From the NCBI GenBank assembly GCA_949077035.1, contig CARUPR010000008.1, forward strand, positions 9,795 through 73,794: a DNA stretch of 64,000 bases, in the 5' to 3' direction. Position numbers and translations under genes: made by a program. The notes below the pieces were generated by a model that saw nothing but the letters and a program-made list of their open reading frames with translations, was not told the origin of the DNA and searched no databases. Below are positions 24,835 through 33,300 of this stretch, in pieces. The stretch is from an uncultured Eubacteriales bacterium (GTDB lineage: Bacteria; Bacillota; Clostridia; Christensenellales; UBA1242). The stretch's first letter is position 1. Each line of letters begins with the position of its first letter.

Positions 24835-27132
24835 GTGAGTTATAATCAAGATGAAATGAAATCTAAAATTGTCTATCTATTAAAATTCTTTTTATTTTTA
24901 CTTTTATTTTTTGTGCTGTCAAGGGCGGGTATAAACGGGGTGATTTTTCCGTTTGCATTTTCAATGATGTTTGCTCTTGTATGGGCAAATCAAAAGGTTT
25001 GGTTGGTCGCTCCTGCCTATATAATTGGTTCTGTGGCAAACAATTTTTCTTTTGAAGGGGCAATCAGCACACTTGTTGCGGTGATTTTTCTTGTGGTGCC
25101 CTATTATATCCATGTCAGCATCAAAAAACCTATGCTTAAGTGGGAACTTTTTGTCTATGCCTTTTTAAGTCAAATAGCTTGGCTTGTTTTTGCCATTCTT
25201 GGTGATATGGAAATCTATTTTGCAATATTATCTCCAGTTGTCGGAATTTTTTATCTCTTCATCGCGCTGTCGATTTTTGAGCCACTTTTGAGGCGTGGGC
25301 TTAATCATAAGTTGACCCTGCCTGAAGTGGTTTGCGGTGGTGTGCTTTTGATGAGCATTGCAAGCGGACTGGCAAGTTGTGATATATATGGTTTTTCTCT
25401 TTTAAAACTTTTTGTTGCCTTTTCGCTTTTGTCGATATCGCAGGTGTCAAATTCTGGCAGAACTATGATATTTGCCTCGCTTATGGGGTTGGGTGCTTTG
25501 ATAAGCGGAAACAATCCGATGCATATGACCCCTTTCATTATTTGGGGGCTTGCTGTGATTTCTTTCAAGTTTGCAAATAGAATATTGCCGGCAAGCGCAA
25601 TTATAGTCAGTGAAGTTTTGATTACCTTCTATTTTCAGCTTTATTATTCTTTCACAGTTGTTGGTTTTATGCCTGTTGTGGTGGGAGCAGTGATATTTTT
25701 GATTGTGCCAAAGGCCTTTTACAATTCTCTTGCATTGCTGCTTTCATCAGAAAAGGAAAGAAGTGCTGTCAAATGTCTATTAAATCGCAATCGTGATATT
25801 CTGCAAAGGCGGCTAAATAAACTCTCAGAAGTTTTTTATGATATGAATGCCGTCTTCCGCACCCTTATAAAACAAAACGCAAGTGAAAGCGAAGCCAAAG
25901 AAATGCTTTATGAAGAGATAAAATCGACCATCTGCAAAAATTGTCCTGAATATAAACATTGCCATAGGACCTTCAGTGAAGATACAAGAGGGATATTTTT
26001 AAATCTCATAACCATTTCTTTAGAACGTGGAAAGATAAGCATTCTTGACCTTCCAAGTTATCTATCCTCAAGATGTGGTCAGTCTGCAAGGTTGATTTCT
26101 GAAACAAACACTCTTACAAAACAATATAAATCCTATTCTCAGCTTGTGGGAAATATTGATACAAGCAAGCTTCTCATTTCCGACCAGCTTGAAGGAATTT
26201 CAGGGCTGATGAAAACTTTGGCGGGCGAAGTTGACACGATGATAAGTATGGATTCTGGTCGAGAAATGAGGATTTTGGACGAATTATCGTCAAACAACAT
26301 CATCTGCACCGATGCTGTGGTCTATGAAAGAGATGCAAGGACGATGATGACAACTTTGGTTGTCCGCGAAGAAGATGTGCAAAAACTTAAGCTTCAATCG
26401 ATTGTGTCAAAAATATGCGGCAACAAAATGGTGATAAATGATGTAACACCAACAGAACGTGCCGGTCTTGTTTCGGTAAATTTAAAAACTGCACCTCGAT
26501 ATGATTGTATTTTCGGTCTTGCAAGCACTCCAAAAGGTGGTGGCGGTGAGTCTGGTGATAGGCATAGTATTGAGAGGCTTGACGGTGATAAGTTTATCTT
26601 TGCAATCTGTGACGGAATGGGAAGCGGTCAGCAGGCAGGCAAAAAGGCAGAAACTACAATCGGTTTGATAGAAAATTTCTATAAAGCTGGTTTTGAAAGT
26701 GAAATTATCTTGTCTTCCGTCAATAGGCTTATGAATCTTGAAAGCAATGATATCTTTTCAAGCATTGATATCTGTGTGGTCGATTTGAAAGATGGAATTG
26801 CCGATTTTGTGAAAATGGGTGCTACAACCTCCTATGTCAGAGGTGAAGACGGCTGCAAAATTGTTGAATGCTCAGCCCTTCCTGTGGGTATCCTTGACAA
26901 TGCAAAGGCAATCACAAAAAAGATTGTCTTAAATGATAAAGACAACATCGTGCTTTGCTCTGACGGAATAAATGATGCCTTTGGCAGTGATGGCGAATTT
27001 AAAGACTTTCTGTTGACTGTCAAAGCCCACAACCCTCAAGAGTTTGCCGACCAAATTCTTGCAAAAGCTCTTTCAAACAACAATGGCTATGCTGTCGATG
27101 ATATGACAGTGCTTGTGATAAAGATTTTTTGA
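24835..27132 (+). CDS. spoIIE: Stage II sporulation protein E
   Basis: The protein (765 residues from the GTG) has about ten N-terminal membrane helices (to about residue 300), a central cytoplasmic region with a Cys-rich patch (CKNCPEYKHC), and a C-terminal PP2C phosphatase with ICDGMGSGQQAGK and a late LCSDGINDAF metal aspartate. SpoIIE dephosphorylates SpoIIAA to activate sigma-F in the forespore and localises to the polar septum. The start is uncertain: TTG 24802, GTG 24835 and ATG 24856 are in frame; GTG has the best-placed AGAGGA site. Confidence 0.93.
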   Translation: MSYNQDEMKSKIVYLLKFFLFLLLFFVLSRAGINGVIFPFAFSMMFALVWANQKVWLVAPAYIIGSVANNFSFEGAISTLVAVIFLVVPYYIHVSIKKPMLKWELFVYAFLSQIAWLVFAILGDMEIYFAILSPVVGIFYLFIALSIFEPLLRRGLNHKLTLPEVVCGGVLLMSIASGLASCDIYGFSLLKLFVAFSLLSISQVSNSGRTMIFASLMGLGALISGNNPMHMTPFIIWGLAVISFKFANRILPASAIIVSEVLITFYFQLYYSFTVVGFMPVVVGAVIFLIVPKAFYNSLALLLSSEKERSAVKCLLNRNRDILQRRLNKLSEVFYDMNAVFRTLIKQNASESEAKEMLYEEIKSTICKNCPEYKHCHRTFSEDTRGIFLNLITISLERGKISILDLPSYLSSRCGQSARLISETNTLTKQYKSYSQLVGNIDTSKLLISDQLEGISGLMKTLAGEVDTMISMDSGREMRILDELSSNNIICTDAVVYERDARTMMTTLVVREEDVQKLKLQSIVSKICGNKMVINDVTPTERAGLVSVNLKTAPRYDCIFGLASTPKGGGGESGDRHSIERLDGDKFIFAICDGMGSGQQAGKKAETTIGLIENFYKAGFESEIILSSVNRLMNLESNDIFSSIDICVVDLKDGIADFVKMGATTSYVRGEDGCKIVECSALPVGILDNAKAITKKIVLNDKDNIVLCSDGINDAFGSDGEFKDFLLTVKAHNPQEFADQILAKALSNNNGYAVDDMTVLVIKIF

Positions 27133-27159
27133 TAAACTTTTGATGCCAATCTCAATTTC

Positions 27160-27390
27160 TCAGCAGGAAGGCAAAATCAATTTGAAGATAAACTCAATCA
27201 GCCTCAGCTCCCTTTCAACCATATGGTCCATAAACAAAAAATCATATTCTTGAAATAATGTCTTTTGACCCTTTTGCAATGAGTGAATGAGTTTGTCTGT
27301 GGCATCATCAAGCTCTTTCGAGGTTTTATAGTGCTCTTTACTGTTTGCCTCAAGATAACAGTCATAAAATAATCTAACTAATGGTTCCAT
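27160..27390 (-). CDS. Small helical protein of an XRE module, copy 1
   Basis: This 76-residue protein starts MEPLVRLFYDCYLEAN and contains HYKTSKELDDATDKL. It is paralogous to the product of 27720-27950. It is divergently transcribed from an XRE-type regulator, and the shared control region holds three ACAATTGT palindromes. It resembles a family of short helical proteins of unknown function in clostridia. A role as a target or partner of the neighbouring regulator is inferred. Confidence 0.7.
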   Translation of the reverse strand: MEPLVRLFYDCYLEANSKEHYKTSKELDDATDKLIHSLQKGQKTLFQEYDFLFMDHMVERELRLIEFIFKLILPSC

Positions 27391-27405
27391 TTTTTCCTCC
27401 TTAAC

Positions 27406-27477
27406 TTCGACAATTGTTTATATTATATTTCGACAATTGTCTAATGTCAAGCGTTTCTTCAACAATTGTTGTATATT
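27406..27477. promoter_or_regulatory. Divergent promoter region with three ACAATTGT palindromes
   Basis: ACAATTGT occurs at 27410-27417, 27433-27440 and 27462-27469. The middle copy sits in the 17-bp spacer of a near-perfect minus-strand promoter: TTGACA (complement of 27445-27450) and TATAAT (complement of 27422-27427). The third precedes TATATT (27472-27477), a likely -10 for the plus-strand regulator. The sites look like operators of the XRE repressor. Confidence 0.65.
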
Positions 27478-27493
27478 TATTTAAGAGGAAAAA

Positions 27494-27697
27494 ATGAATA
27501 AATTTGGTGAAAGATTGAAAGAATTGAGAATTGAAGCAGGTTTAAGTCAGCTTCAATTAGCGAAAAAAGTTGGAATAACAAATTCTGCAATTGGTTTGTG
27601 GGAGTTTAATAAAAGAGTTCCAAATTTAGATGCTGTGATTGTGTTGGCAGAATTTTTTGGTGTTACTGTCGGATATATGGCAGGGGTTGAGGACTGA
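27494..27697 (+). CDS. XRE-family transcriptional regulator, copy 1
   Basis: The 67-residue protein is a single lambda-repressor-type helix-turn-helix: FGERLKELRIEAGLSQLQLA, then ITNSAIGLWEFNKRVPN as recognition region and a FGVTVGYMAGVED end. It probably represses its own gene and the divergent 76-residue gene through the ACAATTGT palindromes. An AAGAGG ribosome site lies upstream. A closely similar copy lies 360 bp downstream. Confidence 0.88.
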   Translation: MNKFGERLKELRIEAGLSQLQLAKKVGITNSAIGLWEFNKRVPNLDAVIVLAEFFGVTVGYMAGVED

Positions 27698-27719
27698 TGA
27701 AATTCTAATAATCTTTACT

Positions 27720-27950
27720 TTAAATTTCAAGTGATAGCAAAGAAAATATATATCCAATAATTCTTTGTTCTCTATCGGATATATGATTTTCAAAAGCAAT
27801 ATCATAATCTATAAACATTTGATATTGTTCATTACTGAGTGTTTCTAGAAACATTTTGCTTTTGTCATCCAGTTCTTTTCTTGTTTTATAGTGATTTTTA
27901 AAATTTTCTTTTAGATAGCTATCGTAAAATAACTTAATAATTATTTCCAT
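27720..27950 (-). CDS. Small helical protein of an XRE module, copy 2
   Basis: This 76-residue paralogue of 27160-27390 shares the start MEIIIKLFYDSYLKEN, NHYKTRKELDD and an ISDREQRIIGYIF segment. It is again divergent from an XRE regulator, so the whole two-gene module has been duplicated in tandem. Function unknown. Confidence 0.7.
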   Translation of the reverse strand: MEIIIKLFYDSYLKENFKNHYKTRKELDDKSKMFLETLSNEQYQMFIDYDIAFENHISDREQRIIGYIFSLLSLEI

Positions 27951-27979
27951 ATTTACCTCTTTTTAATATTTTCAATTTA

Positions 27980-28009
27980 ATTTTACCCTAATTATTGTTA
28001 TGATGTCAA
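27980..28009 (-). promoter_or_regulatory. Promoter of the second small helical protein gene
   Basis: TTGACA (complement of 28004-28009), an 18-bp spacer and TAAAAT (complement of 27980-27985). The region aligns with the first module (conserved ATGTCAAGC), but the ACAATTGT palindromes have drifted to AATTATTGTTA and AACATTTGTTA. Confidence 0.6.
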
Positions 28010-28054
28010 GCATTTTCCTAACATTTGTTATAAAATTTTATAAAAGGGGTAAAA

Positions 28055-28258
28055 ATGAACAAATTTGGCGAAAGATTGAAAGAATTGAGAGAAGAAAAAG
28101 GGCTTACGCAGGAAGAACTGGCTGAAGCGATTGGTTATTCTGATGTTTCAATTTATTATTGGGAAACAGGCAAAAGGCTTCCTTATTTGGATACTGCAAT
28201 TGTTATTGCACAATTTTTTAAAGTGTCTTTGGACTATTTGGCGGGCATTGAAGATTAA
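28055..28258 (+). CDS. XRE-family transcriptional regulator, copy 2
   Basis: The 67-residue helix-turn-helix protein begins with the same MNKFGERLKELR as copy 1. Its recognition helix region (YSDVSIYYWETGKRLPY) differs, in step with the changed operators in its own intergenic region. The duplicated modules have thus probably become insulated from one another. An AAGGGG ribosome site precedes the ATG. Confidence 0.88.
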   Translation: MNKFGERLKELREEKGLTQEELAEAIGYSDVSIYYWETGKRLPYLDTAIVIAQFFKVSLDYLAGIED

Positions 28259-28271
28259 TATATGAAATCAA

Positions 28272-28300
28272 TTGATTTTTTAAATGAAAAAAGTTATACT
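28272..28300 (+). promoter_or_regulatory. Promoter of dnaX-yaaK-recR
   Basis: TTGATT (28272-28277), a 17-bp spacer and TATACT (28295-28300) lie 17 bp before the dnaX ATG. Confidence 0.6.
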
Positions 28301-28317
28301 AATGAAAAAGGGGAATA

Positions 28318-29430
28318 ATGGAACATCTTGCTTTATATCGCAAATATCGTCCTTCCAATTTTGATGAAGTGGTGGGGCAGGAACATATTACGCGAGCATT
28401 AAAAAATCAGATTGCATCTGGCAGTATTGGCCATGCATATCTTTTTACTGGTTCGCGAGGGATAGGAAAGACATCAATTGCAAGAATACTTGCAAGGGCG
28501 GTGAATTGTCTTGACAATCAAAATGGTTCGCCATGTGGCAGGTGTGAGAGTTGTCAGAAGCTTGAAAGGCAGAATGACATCAACATCATTGAGATTGACG
28601 CGGCGTCAAACAACAGGGTTGACGATGTGAGAGAGCTTCGTGAGAAGGTTAAGTTTGCGCCAGTTGATGCAAAATATAAGGTTTACATCATTGACGAAGT
28701 GCATATGTTGACAGACTCGGCATTCAATGCCCTTCTTAAGACATTGGAAGAGCCACCAAAGCATATCATCTTTATTTTAGCGACCACAGAGGCGCATAAA
28801 TTGCCGGCGACAATCTTGTCAAGGTGTGTGAGGTTTGATTTTAGGTTGGTGGGGCTTGAAGAGCTGGTTGGGCTGCTTAAAAAGGTGTTTGACAGCGAAG
28901 AGATTGAATATGATGATGAGGCGCTCAAGGCCATTGCAATTGCGGGTGAGGGAAGTGTGAGAGATACACTTTCAATTGCAGATAGTGTGATTGCCTATTC
29001 AATAGGAAAGGTAACACTTGAGGGCGTTCAAAAGGTGCTGGGCTCGACTGATGAAAGTTTGATGATTGAATATTTTGACAAACTATACAATAAAGACATT
29101 GGTGGGCTTTTGGAGCTTGTCAATCGTCTTGATGAGGGTGGCAAAAATATGTCCATACTTGTCAAGGACCTTTCAAAGCACGCGCGAAATTTGTTGATTT
29201 GCAAGACTTGTGCAAAGCCAAATGAGATTTTGAATATGGCTGATGAAAGTTTCAACCGCATCAAAAATCAGGCTGAAGATTTTGAAGAAAAGATGCTTAT
29301 CAGTTATATGCAAAGTTTTGGCGGGGCTGAGAATGAGCTGAGATGGACAATCTCACCAAGGCTATTGCTTGAAACGCTTTCTCTTTCTGTTATGGCTGGC
29401 CTTGGCAGCGAGGACGTAAAAAAAAACTGA
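28318..29430 (+). CDS. dnaX: DNA polymerase III subunit gamma (short DnaX product)
   Basis: The 370-residue in-frame product is the clamp-loader ATPase: YRKYRPSNFDEVVGQEH, Walker A GSRGIGKTS, zinc module CLDNQNGSPCGRCESC, Walker B IIDEVHML and sensor 1 ATTEAHKLPATILSRC. It ends at a TGA directly after an A9 tract (29418-29426). The missing C-terminal domain is encoded next in the -1 frame, so this is the gamma-like form and a longer tau-like form is expected from slippage. It is the first gene of the classic dnaX-yaaK-recR operon. Confidence 0.92.
   Translation: MEHLALYRKYRPSNFDEVVGQEHITRALKNQIASGSIGHAYLFTGSRGIGKTSIARILARAVNCLDNQNGSPCGRCESCQKLERQNDINIIEIDAASNNRVDDVRELREKVKFAPVDAKYKVYIIDEVHMLTDSAFNALLKTLEEPPKHIIFILATTEAHKLPATILSRCVRFDFRLVGLEELVGLLKKVFDSEEIEYDDEALKAIAIAGEGSVRDTLSIADSVIAYSIGKVTLEGVQKVLGSTDESLMIEYFDKLYNKDIGGLLELVNRLDEGGKNMSILVKDLSKHARNLLICKTCAKPNEILNMADESFNRIKNQAEDFEEKMLISYMQSFGGAENELRWTISPRLLLETLSLSVMAGLGSEDVKKN
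29411..29430 (+). other. A9 slippery site in dnaX
   Basis: Nine A residues (29418-29426) are followed by CTGA, whose TGA (29428-29430) is the frame-0 stop. Slipping back one base reads AAA CTG AAA ATG and continues to 29777. A Shine-Dalgarno-like GAGGA (29410-29414) sits just upstream, as in E. coli dnaX; A9 slippage is also how Thermus dnaX makes two products. Confidence 0.75.
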
Positions 29431-29777
29431 AAATGGTGACAAATAAAGTTCCGCTTACTGCCAAGACGGTTTGGGGTAAGGTGGTGCTTTACTTAAAAGA
29501 AAACAGGCAGGTTGCATTGCATGTGGCTTGCGGGGATATCACCGATGTTGTCATTGAAAATGGTAAGCTTTCGATAAATGTTGTCGAGCAGATGCTGGCA
29601 AATCTTCTTCTTGAAGGGAAGGGGATTATTGAGCGGGCATTGCGATGGCAGGGGCTTGAGCTTGAAGTTGAAATCAACATGAAGGTGGCTGTGACCTCTG
29701 ATGCCGAATATGATAAAAAAAGGCTGAGAGAGGTTTTTGGAGAAATAGAACTTATTAAAAGAAATTTATGGAGGTAA
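29424..29777 (+). CDS. dnaX: DnaX C-terminal (tau-specific) domain in the -1 frame
   Basis: Read after a -1 slip, this segment adds about 117 residues (VPLTAKTVWGKVVLYLKENR, later ALRWQGLELEVEIN) that match the C-terminal domain of DnaX. That gives a full-length tau-like protein of about 485 residues, short for the family. An ATG at 29433 has no ribosome site, so independent translation is unlikely. The alternative is a simple frameshift mutation, but the A9 site and intact coding on both sides favour programmed slippage. Confidence 0.75.
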   Translation, partial: KLKMVTNKVPLTAKTVWGKVVLYLKENRQVALHVACGDITDVVIENGKLSINVVEQMLANLLLEGKGIIERALRWQGLELEVEINMKVAVTSDAEYDKKRLREVFGEIELIKRNLWR

Positions 29778-29780
29778 AAT

Positions 29781-30104
29781 ATGGGATACAATAATTTTGG
29801 AGGATTTGGCGGAGCTAATATGGGTCAACTTATGCGTCAGGCTCAAAAGATGCAAGAAGATATGGCAAGAGCCAAGCAAGAGCTTGAAGAAAGCGTGTTT
29901 ACATCATCGGTTGGTGGTGGAATGGTTGAGGTGAAAATGACAGGTGCAAGAGCTATGCAATCTATCAATATTAAACCTGAAGTGATTGACCCAGATGATA
30001 AAGAAATGCTTGAAGACCTTGTCATTTCAGCAGTAAACGACTGCCTTGAACAAATTTCGCGCAAAGAGCAGGCAAGTATGCCACAAGTTCCAGGGCTTTT
30101 CTAG
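29781..30104 (+). CDS. YaaK/YbaB (EbfC) nucleoid-associated protein
   Basis: The 107-residue protein starts with a Gly-rich stretch, then MGQLMRQAQKMQEDMARAKQELEE, and has VEVKMTGARAMQSINIKPEVIDPDD, the hallmark of the YbaB/EbfC family of small dimeric DNA-binding proteins. It lies between dnaX and recR as in most Firmicutes. An GGAGG ribosome site overlaps the end of dnaX. Confidence 0.92.
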   Translation: MGYNNFGGFGGANMGQLMRQAQKMQEDMARAKQELEESVFTSSVGGGMVEVKMTGARAMQSINIKPEVIDPDDKEMLEDLVISAVNDCLEQISRKEQASMPQVPGLF

Positions 30105-30113
30105 GATAAAATT

Positions 30114-30707
30114 ATGAATAATGAAGATGTCATTGAAAAGCTTATAGAGCAGTTTCGCACACTGCCGGGTGTGGGATATAAGACGGCACAAAGATATGCT
30201 TTTTCAATCATAGAGGGCAAAAAAGAGCGTGCAGAGAGATTTAGTCAAGCGCTGATTGAAGCCAAGGAAAAGATTGGATTTTGCAAGGTGTGTGGCAATT
30301 TTACAGACAGAGAAATTTGTCCTATTTGCAATAGTAGAAACAGAAAGATTATATGTGTTGTAAAAGAGCCAAAGGATGTGCTTGCAATGGAAAAGGTCAA
30401 GTCATATCAAGGTGTTTATCATGTCTTATTTGGCACAATCAGTCCGCTTGAACATCGTGGGCCAAATGATATAAAAATCAAAGAACTGCTTTCACGTGTT
30501 CAGTCTGACAATGTTGAAGAGGTGATTATGGCGACAAATCCTGATGTTGAAGGTGATGCAACTGCCATGTATATTGCAAAAATTTTATCACCGCTTGGCG
30601 TGAAGGTGACAAGACTGGCGCAGGGTGTTTCTATGGGAAGCGACCTTGAATATGCCGATGAAGTCACACTTTCAAGGGCACTTGAAGGAAGGCGTGATTT
30701 AAATTGA
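30114..30707 (+). CDS. recR: Recombination protein RecR
   Basis: The 197-residue protein has the RecR layout: helix-hairpin-helix FRTLPGVGYKTAQRYAF, a zinc finger CKVCGNFTDREICPIC (four cysteines) and a Toprim domain with VVKEPKDVLAMEK, ATNPDVEGDATAMY and RLAQGVSMGSDLEYADE. RecR acts with RecO/RecF to load RecA at gaps. It is the last gene of the dnaX-yaaK-recR operon. Confidence 0.96.
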   Translation: MNNEDVIEKLIEQFRTLPGVGYKTAQRYAFSIIEGKKERAERFSQALIEAKEKIGFCKVCGNFTDREICPICNSRNRKIICVVKEPKDVLAMEKVKSYQGVYHVLFGTISPLEHRGPNDIKIKELLSRVQSDNVEEVIMATNPDVEGDATAMYIAKILSPLGVKVTRLAQGVSMGSDLEYADEVTLSRALEGRRDLN

Positions 30708-31245
30708 TTTTGGTGTTTTTGCAAGATATTGTATTTTGTTTGAAAGAATTGATACCATATATAGATAAGGTATTATTGCAAAAAAGTTTAAACAAAATCT
30801 AATTTTATTTTTTACAATATTTTACAAAATGTTTCAAAAATCGCATTTTATTTTTTACAATATTTTACAAAATTCGCTAAATTATTTTTACAATATCAAC
30901 AGATAAATTTTTACAATATTTTACAAAATGTTACAAAATTTTTAAATAGGCCTTAAAATAAAATTTGTAAAATTCTTTACAAAATTAGACTTTTTTGAAC
31001 AAAATTTTTACATTGGCTAAAATATCGTTTGAAAAACTGATTGAAAATATATTTTTACAAAATTTTACAAAAATGTTACAAAATTAGACATAATTCTTTT
31101 TCAATAAAGACAATTCTCTTAAAATAAATAAAATTTTTATGGAAAGAATGGAGAGTTTTTAAGGATAAAAAGTTGTTTGATTTGCAAAATTTATATTTGC
31201 TTTTGCTCTAAATAATTTTACATATAAGACAAAGTTGGAGATGAG
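30708..31245. repeat. Noncoding region with helically phased TTTTACAA array
   Basis: The 538 bp between recR and argS contain no gene. TTTTACAA occurs at 30810, 30820, 30853, 30863, 30886, 30909, 30919, 31053 and 31063. Four pairs are spaced exactly 10 bp, one helical turn, and three pairs are followed by a third element TGTTACAAAA or TGTTTCAAAA. A reverse-oriented TTTGTAAAA lies at 30964-30972. The array looks like iterated protein-binding sites; the protein is unknown. Confidence 0.65.
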
Positions 31246-32997
31246 ATGAACTTAATTAAAGAAATTGAAAAAATACTTAAGGTTGCGTGTGAGAAGGCTG
31301 GCTATGATGAAAACTTGTCGGTCAGTTTTTCTAATATGGGCAATTGTGATTTTCAATGCAATGGCTGCTTTGCTTTATCAAAAAAATATGGCAAAAATCC
31401 ATATGACATTGCCGAAGATATTGTCAGCAAAATTGATGCCACTATTTTTAAATTTGAGGTTTCAAGACCTGCCTTTATCAATATTAAGGTGAGCGATGAG
31501 GGGTTTGGTAGGCTTGCAAATTTTCTGCTTGCTGACGAAATGGGAGGACTTGAGAAGAATGAAGTTTCTCAAAAAGTTCTGCTTGATTATGGCGGCGCCA
31601 ATGTAGCAAAGGCGCTTCATATTGGCCATCTTAGGCCTGCTATCATTGGTGAGAGTTTGAAGAGGCTTTATAGGCTTTTGGGCGATGAAGTGATAAGTGA
31701 TGTTCATCTTGGCGATTGGGGGCTTCAGATGGGACTTACCGAGCTTCAGCTTTTTGAAGAGGGCAAGCTTGACGGTTATTTTGGTGGAAAGGAAAAATAT
31801 GATATCACCATTGAAGATTTAAATGAGGCATATCCGGCGGCAAACAAACGTAAGGCAACCGATGAAGAGTTTAAGAAAAAGGCTGAAGAGTGGACACTTA
31901 AAATTCAGCAAAAAGAAAGTCCTTATTATGATATTTATAAGGTTATCAGAGAGCTTTCTGTCAAGGAAATCTCTGCAAACTATCTTAAGCTTGGTGCCTC
32001 TTTTGAGCTTTGGAAGGGTGAAAGTGATGCACATGATTTCTGCGATGAAGCGGTGAATATTATAAAAGAAAAGGGACTTGCAAAGCTTAGCGAGGGTGCT
32101 CTTATTGTAGAGGTGGCTGGCGAGGGCGAGAATGTCCCTGCCGGAAAAAATGAAGATGGCACCATTCGATACAACAATCCAATGCCTCCATGTTTGATAC
32201 AAAAGTCAAATGGGGCATATCTATATGCAACAACAGATATTGCGACAATACTTATGCGAAACAAGGAATATACTCTTGACCGCATTGAGTATGTCACAGA
32301 TGGCAGGCAAAAGATGCATTTTAATCAGGTGTTTAGAGTTTGCAAGAAAAGTGGAATTTCTCCACAAGAGCAAAAACTTGTGCACGTGATAAATGGCACT
32401 ATGAATGGCAGAGATGGAAAGCCTTTTAAGACACGTTCTGGCGATACTGTAAAGCTTGAGGACATCATTGCAATGCTTATGGATAAGGCAAAAGAAAAGC
32501 TTGTTTCAAATGGAGCGGCAAGTGATGATGAAACCGCGCTTATGATTGGTGTTGGGGCGATGAAATTTGGTGACCTTTCAAATACTGTCAGCAAAGATTA
32601 TGTGTTTGACATCGATAAGTTTATGGCGTTTGAGGGCAAGACCGGGCCATATCTTCAATATATGGTTGTGCGAATCAATTCAATTCTTGAAAAGCTTAAT
32701 GGCAAACAGGGCGGCGAGATTTTCATTGATTGTGAGGAAGAGCGTGAAATTCTCCGCACGATAATCAAGCTTAATTCTTCATATCAGATTTGTTATCGTG
32801 AGAGGTCACTCAATGCGCTCTGCACAGCCCTTTATGACCTTGCAAGTGCTTTTGCAACCTTCTATAACAACCATAACATAATAAATGAGAGCGATGAAAA
32901 CAGGCAAAAAAGCTTTATTTCTCTTATCACTTTGGTGAGAAAAAAGATGCTGCAGGCTCTTGATGTGCTTGCAATAAATGTCCCTAAAAAAATGTAA
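31246..32997 (+). CDS. argS: Arginyl-tRNA synthetase
   Basis: The 583-residue class I synthetase charges tRNA-Arg. It has the N-terminal Add-1 domain (CDFQCNGCFALSKKYGKNP), the HIGH motif in ALHIGHLRPAIIGE, the ArgS-typical YVTDGRQKMHFNQVF, a KMSKS-equivalent FKTRSGDTVKLEDI and an anticodon-binding C-terminus ending in LQALDVLAINVPKKM. GGAGATGAG precedes the ATG. No T-box leader is recognised upstream; the noncoding region instead carries the TTTTACAA array. Confidence 0.96.
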   Translation: MNLIKEIEKILKVACEKAGYDENLSVSFSNMGNCDFQCNGCFALSKKYGKNPYDIAEDIVSKIDATIFKFEVSRPAFINIKVSDEGFGRLANFLLADEMGGLEKNEVSQKVLLDYGGANVAKALHIGHLRPAIIGESLKRLYRLLGDEVISDVHLGDWGLQMGLTELQLFEEGKLDGYFGGKEKYDITIEDLNEAYPAANKRKATDEEFKKKAEEWTLKIQQKESPYYDIYKVIRELSVKEISANYLKLGASFELWKGESDAHDFCDEAVNIIKEKGLAKLSEGALIVEVAGEGENVPAGKNEDGTIRYNNPMPPCLIQKSNGAYLYATTDIATILMRNKEYTLDRIEYVTDGRQKMHFNQVFRVCKKSGISPQEQKLVHVINGTMNGRDGKPFKTRSGDTVKLEDIIAMLMDKAKEKLVSNGAASDDETALMIGVGAMKFGDLSNTVSKDYVFDIDKFMAFEGKTGPYLQYMVVRINSILEKLNGKQGGEIFIDCEEEREILRTIIKLNSSYQICYRERSLNALCTALYDLASAFATFYNNHNIINESDENRQKSFISLITLVRKKMLQALDVLAINVPKKM

Positions 32998-33016
32998 AAA
33001 AAATTACAAAAAGGTA

Positions 33017-33045
33017 TTTACAAACTCTTATAAATGTGCTATTAT
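33017..33045 (+). promoter_or_regulatory. Promoter of a small gene
   Basis: TTTACA (33017-33022), a 17-bp spacer and TATTAT (33040-33045) lie upstream of the ribosome site at 33060-33064. Confidence 0.6.
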
Positions 33046-33069
33046 ATATTCAGAAGAAACGGAGGAATT

Positions 33070-33237
33070 ATGACAGCAGTATTGAAAAAAGGTGAAATAC
33101 TTTCCTATGGAATTGATAAGACAGCTTTTAAAGGAATGACAATCGCAAGAAAAAATGAAATTAAAGTAGACCATATTAAGACTATAAAAGATTATGTTGA
33201 AACTTATAATGATTTTGAAGATGGTATTCAACTTTAA
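33070..33237 (+). CDS. Small hypothetical protein, 55 aa
   Basis: The ATG at 33070 is chosen because CGGAGGAATT lies directly before it. The protein starts MTAVLKKGEILSYGIDKTAF and is charged with no membrane segment. It has its own promoter and a terminator at 33249. The family is not recognised. Confidence 0.65.
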   Translation: MTAVLKKGEILSYGIDKTAFKGMTIARKNEIKVDHIKTIKDYVETYNDFEDGIQL

Positions 33238-33248
33238 TTAAAATTATA

Positions 33249-33273
33249 AGCACCCTTAGGGGTGTTTTTTCTT
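33249..33273 (+). terminator. Intrinsic terminator
   Basis: The stem CACCC (33251-33255)/GGGTG (33260-33264), extended by weaker pairs, is followed by a T-run. Confidence 0.7.
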
Positions 33274-33300
33274 TAAATAAAAAGAGATAAAAGAAAAAGT

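Noticed and set aside
30780..31090. TTTTACAA array as a CRISPR array
   Set aside because: The motif is 8-10 bp with 2-bp gaps inside pairs and irregular gaps between pairs; there are no uniform repeats or spacers and no cas genes.
31819..32594. Open frames antisense to argS
   Set aside because: They follow from codon bias of argS on the other strand and show no start signals or protein-like composition.
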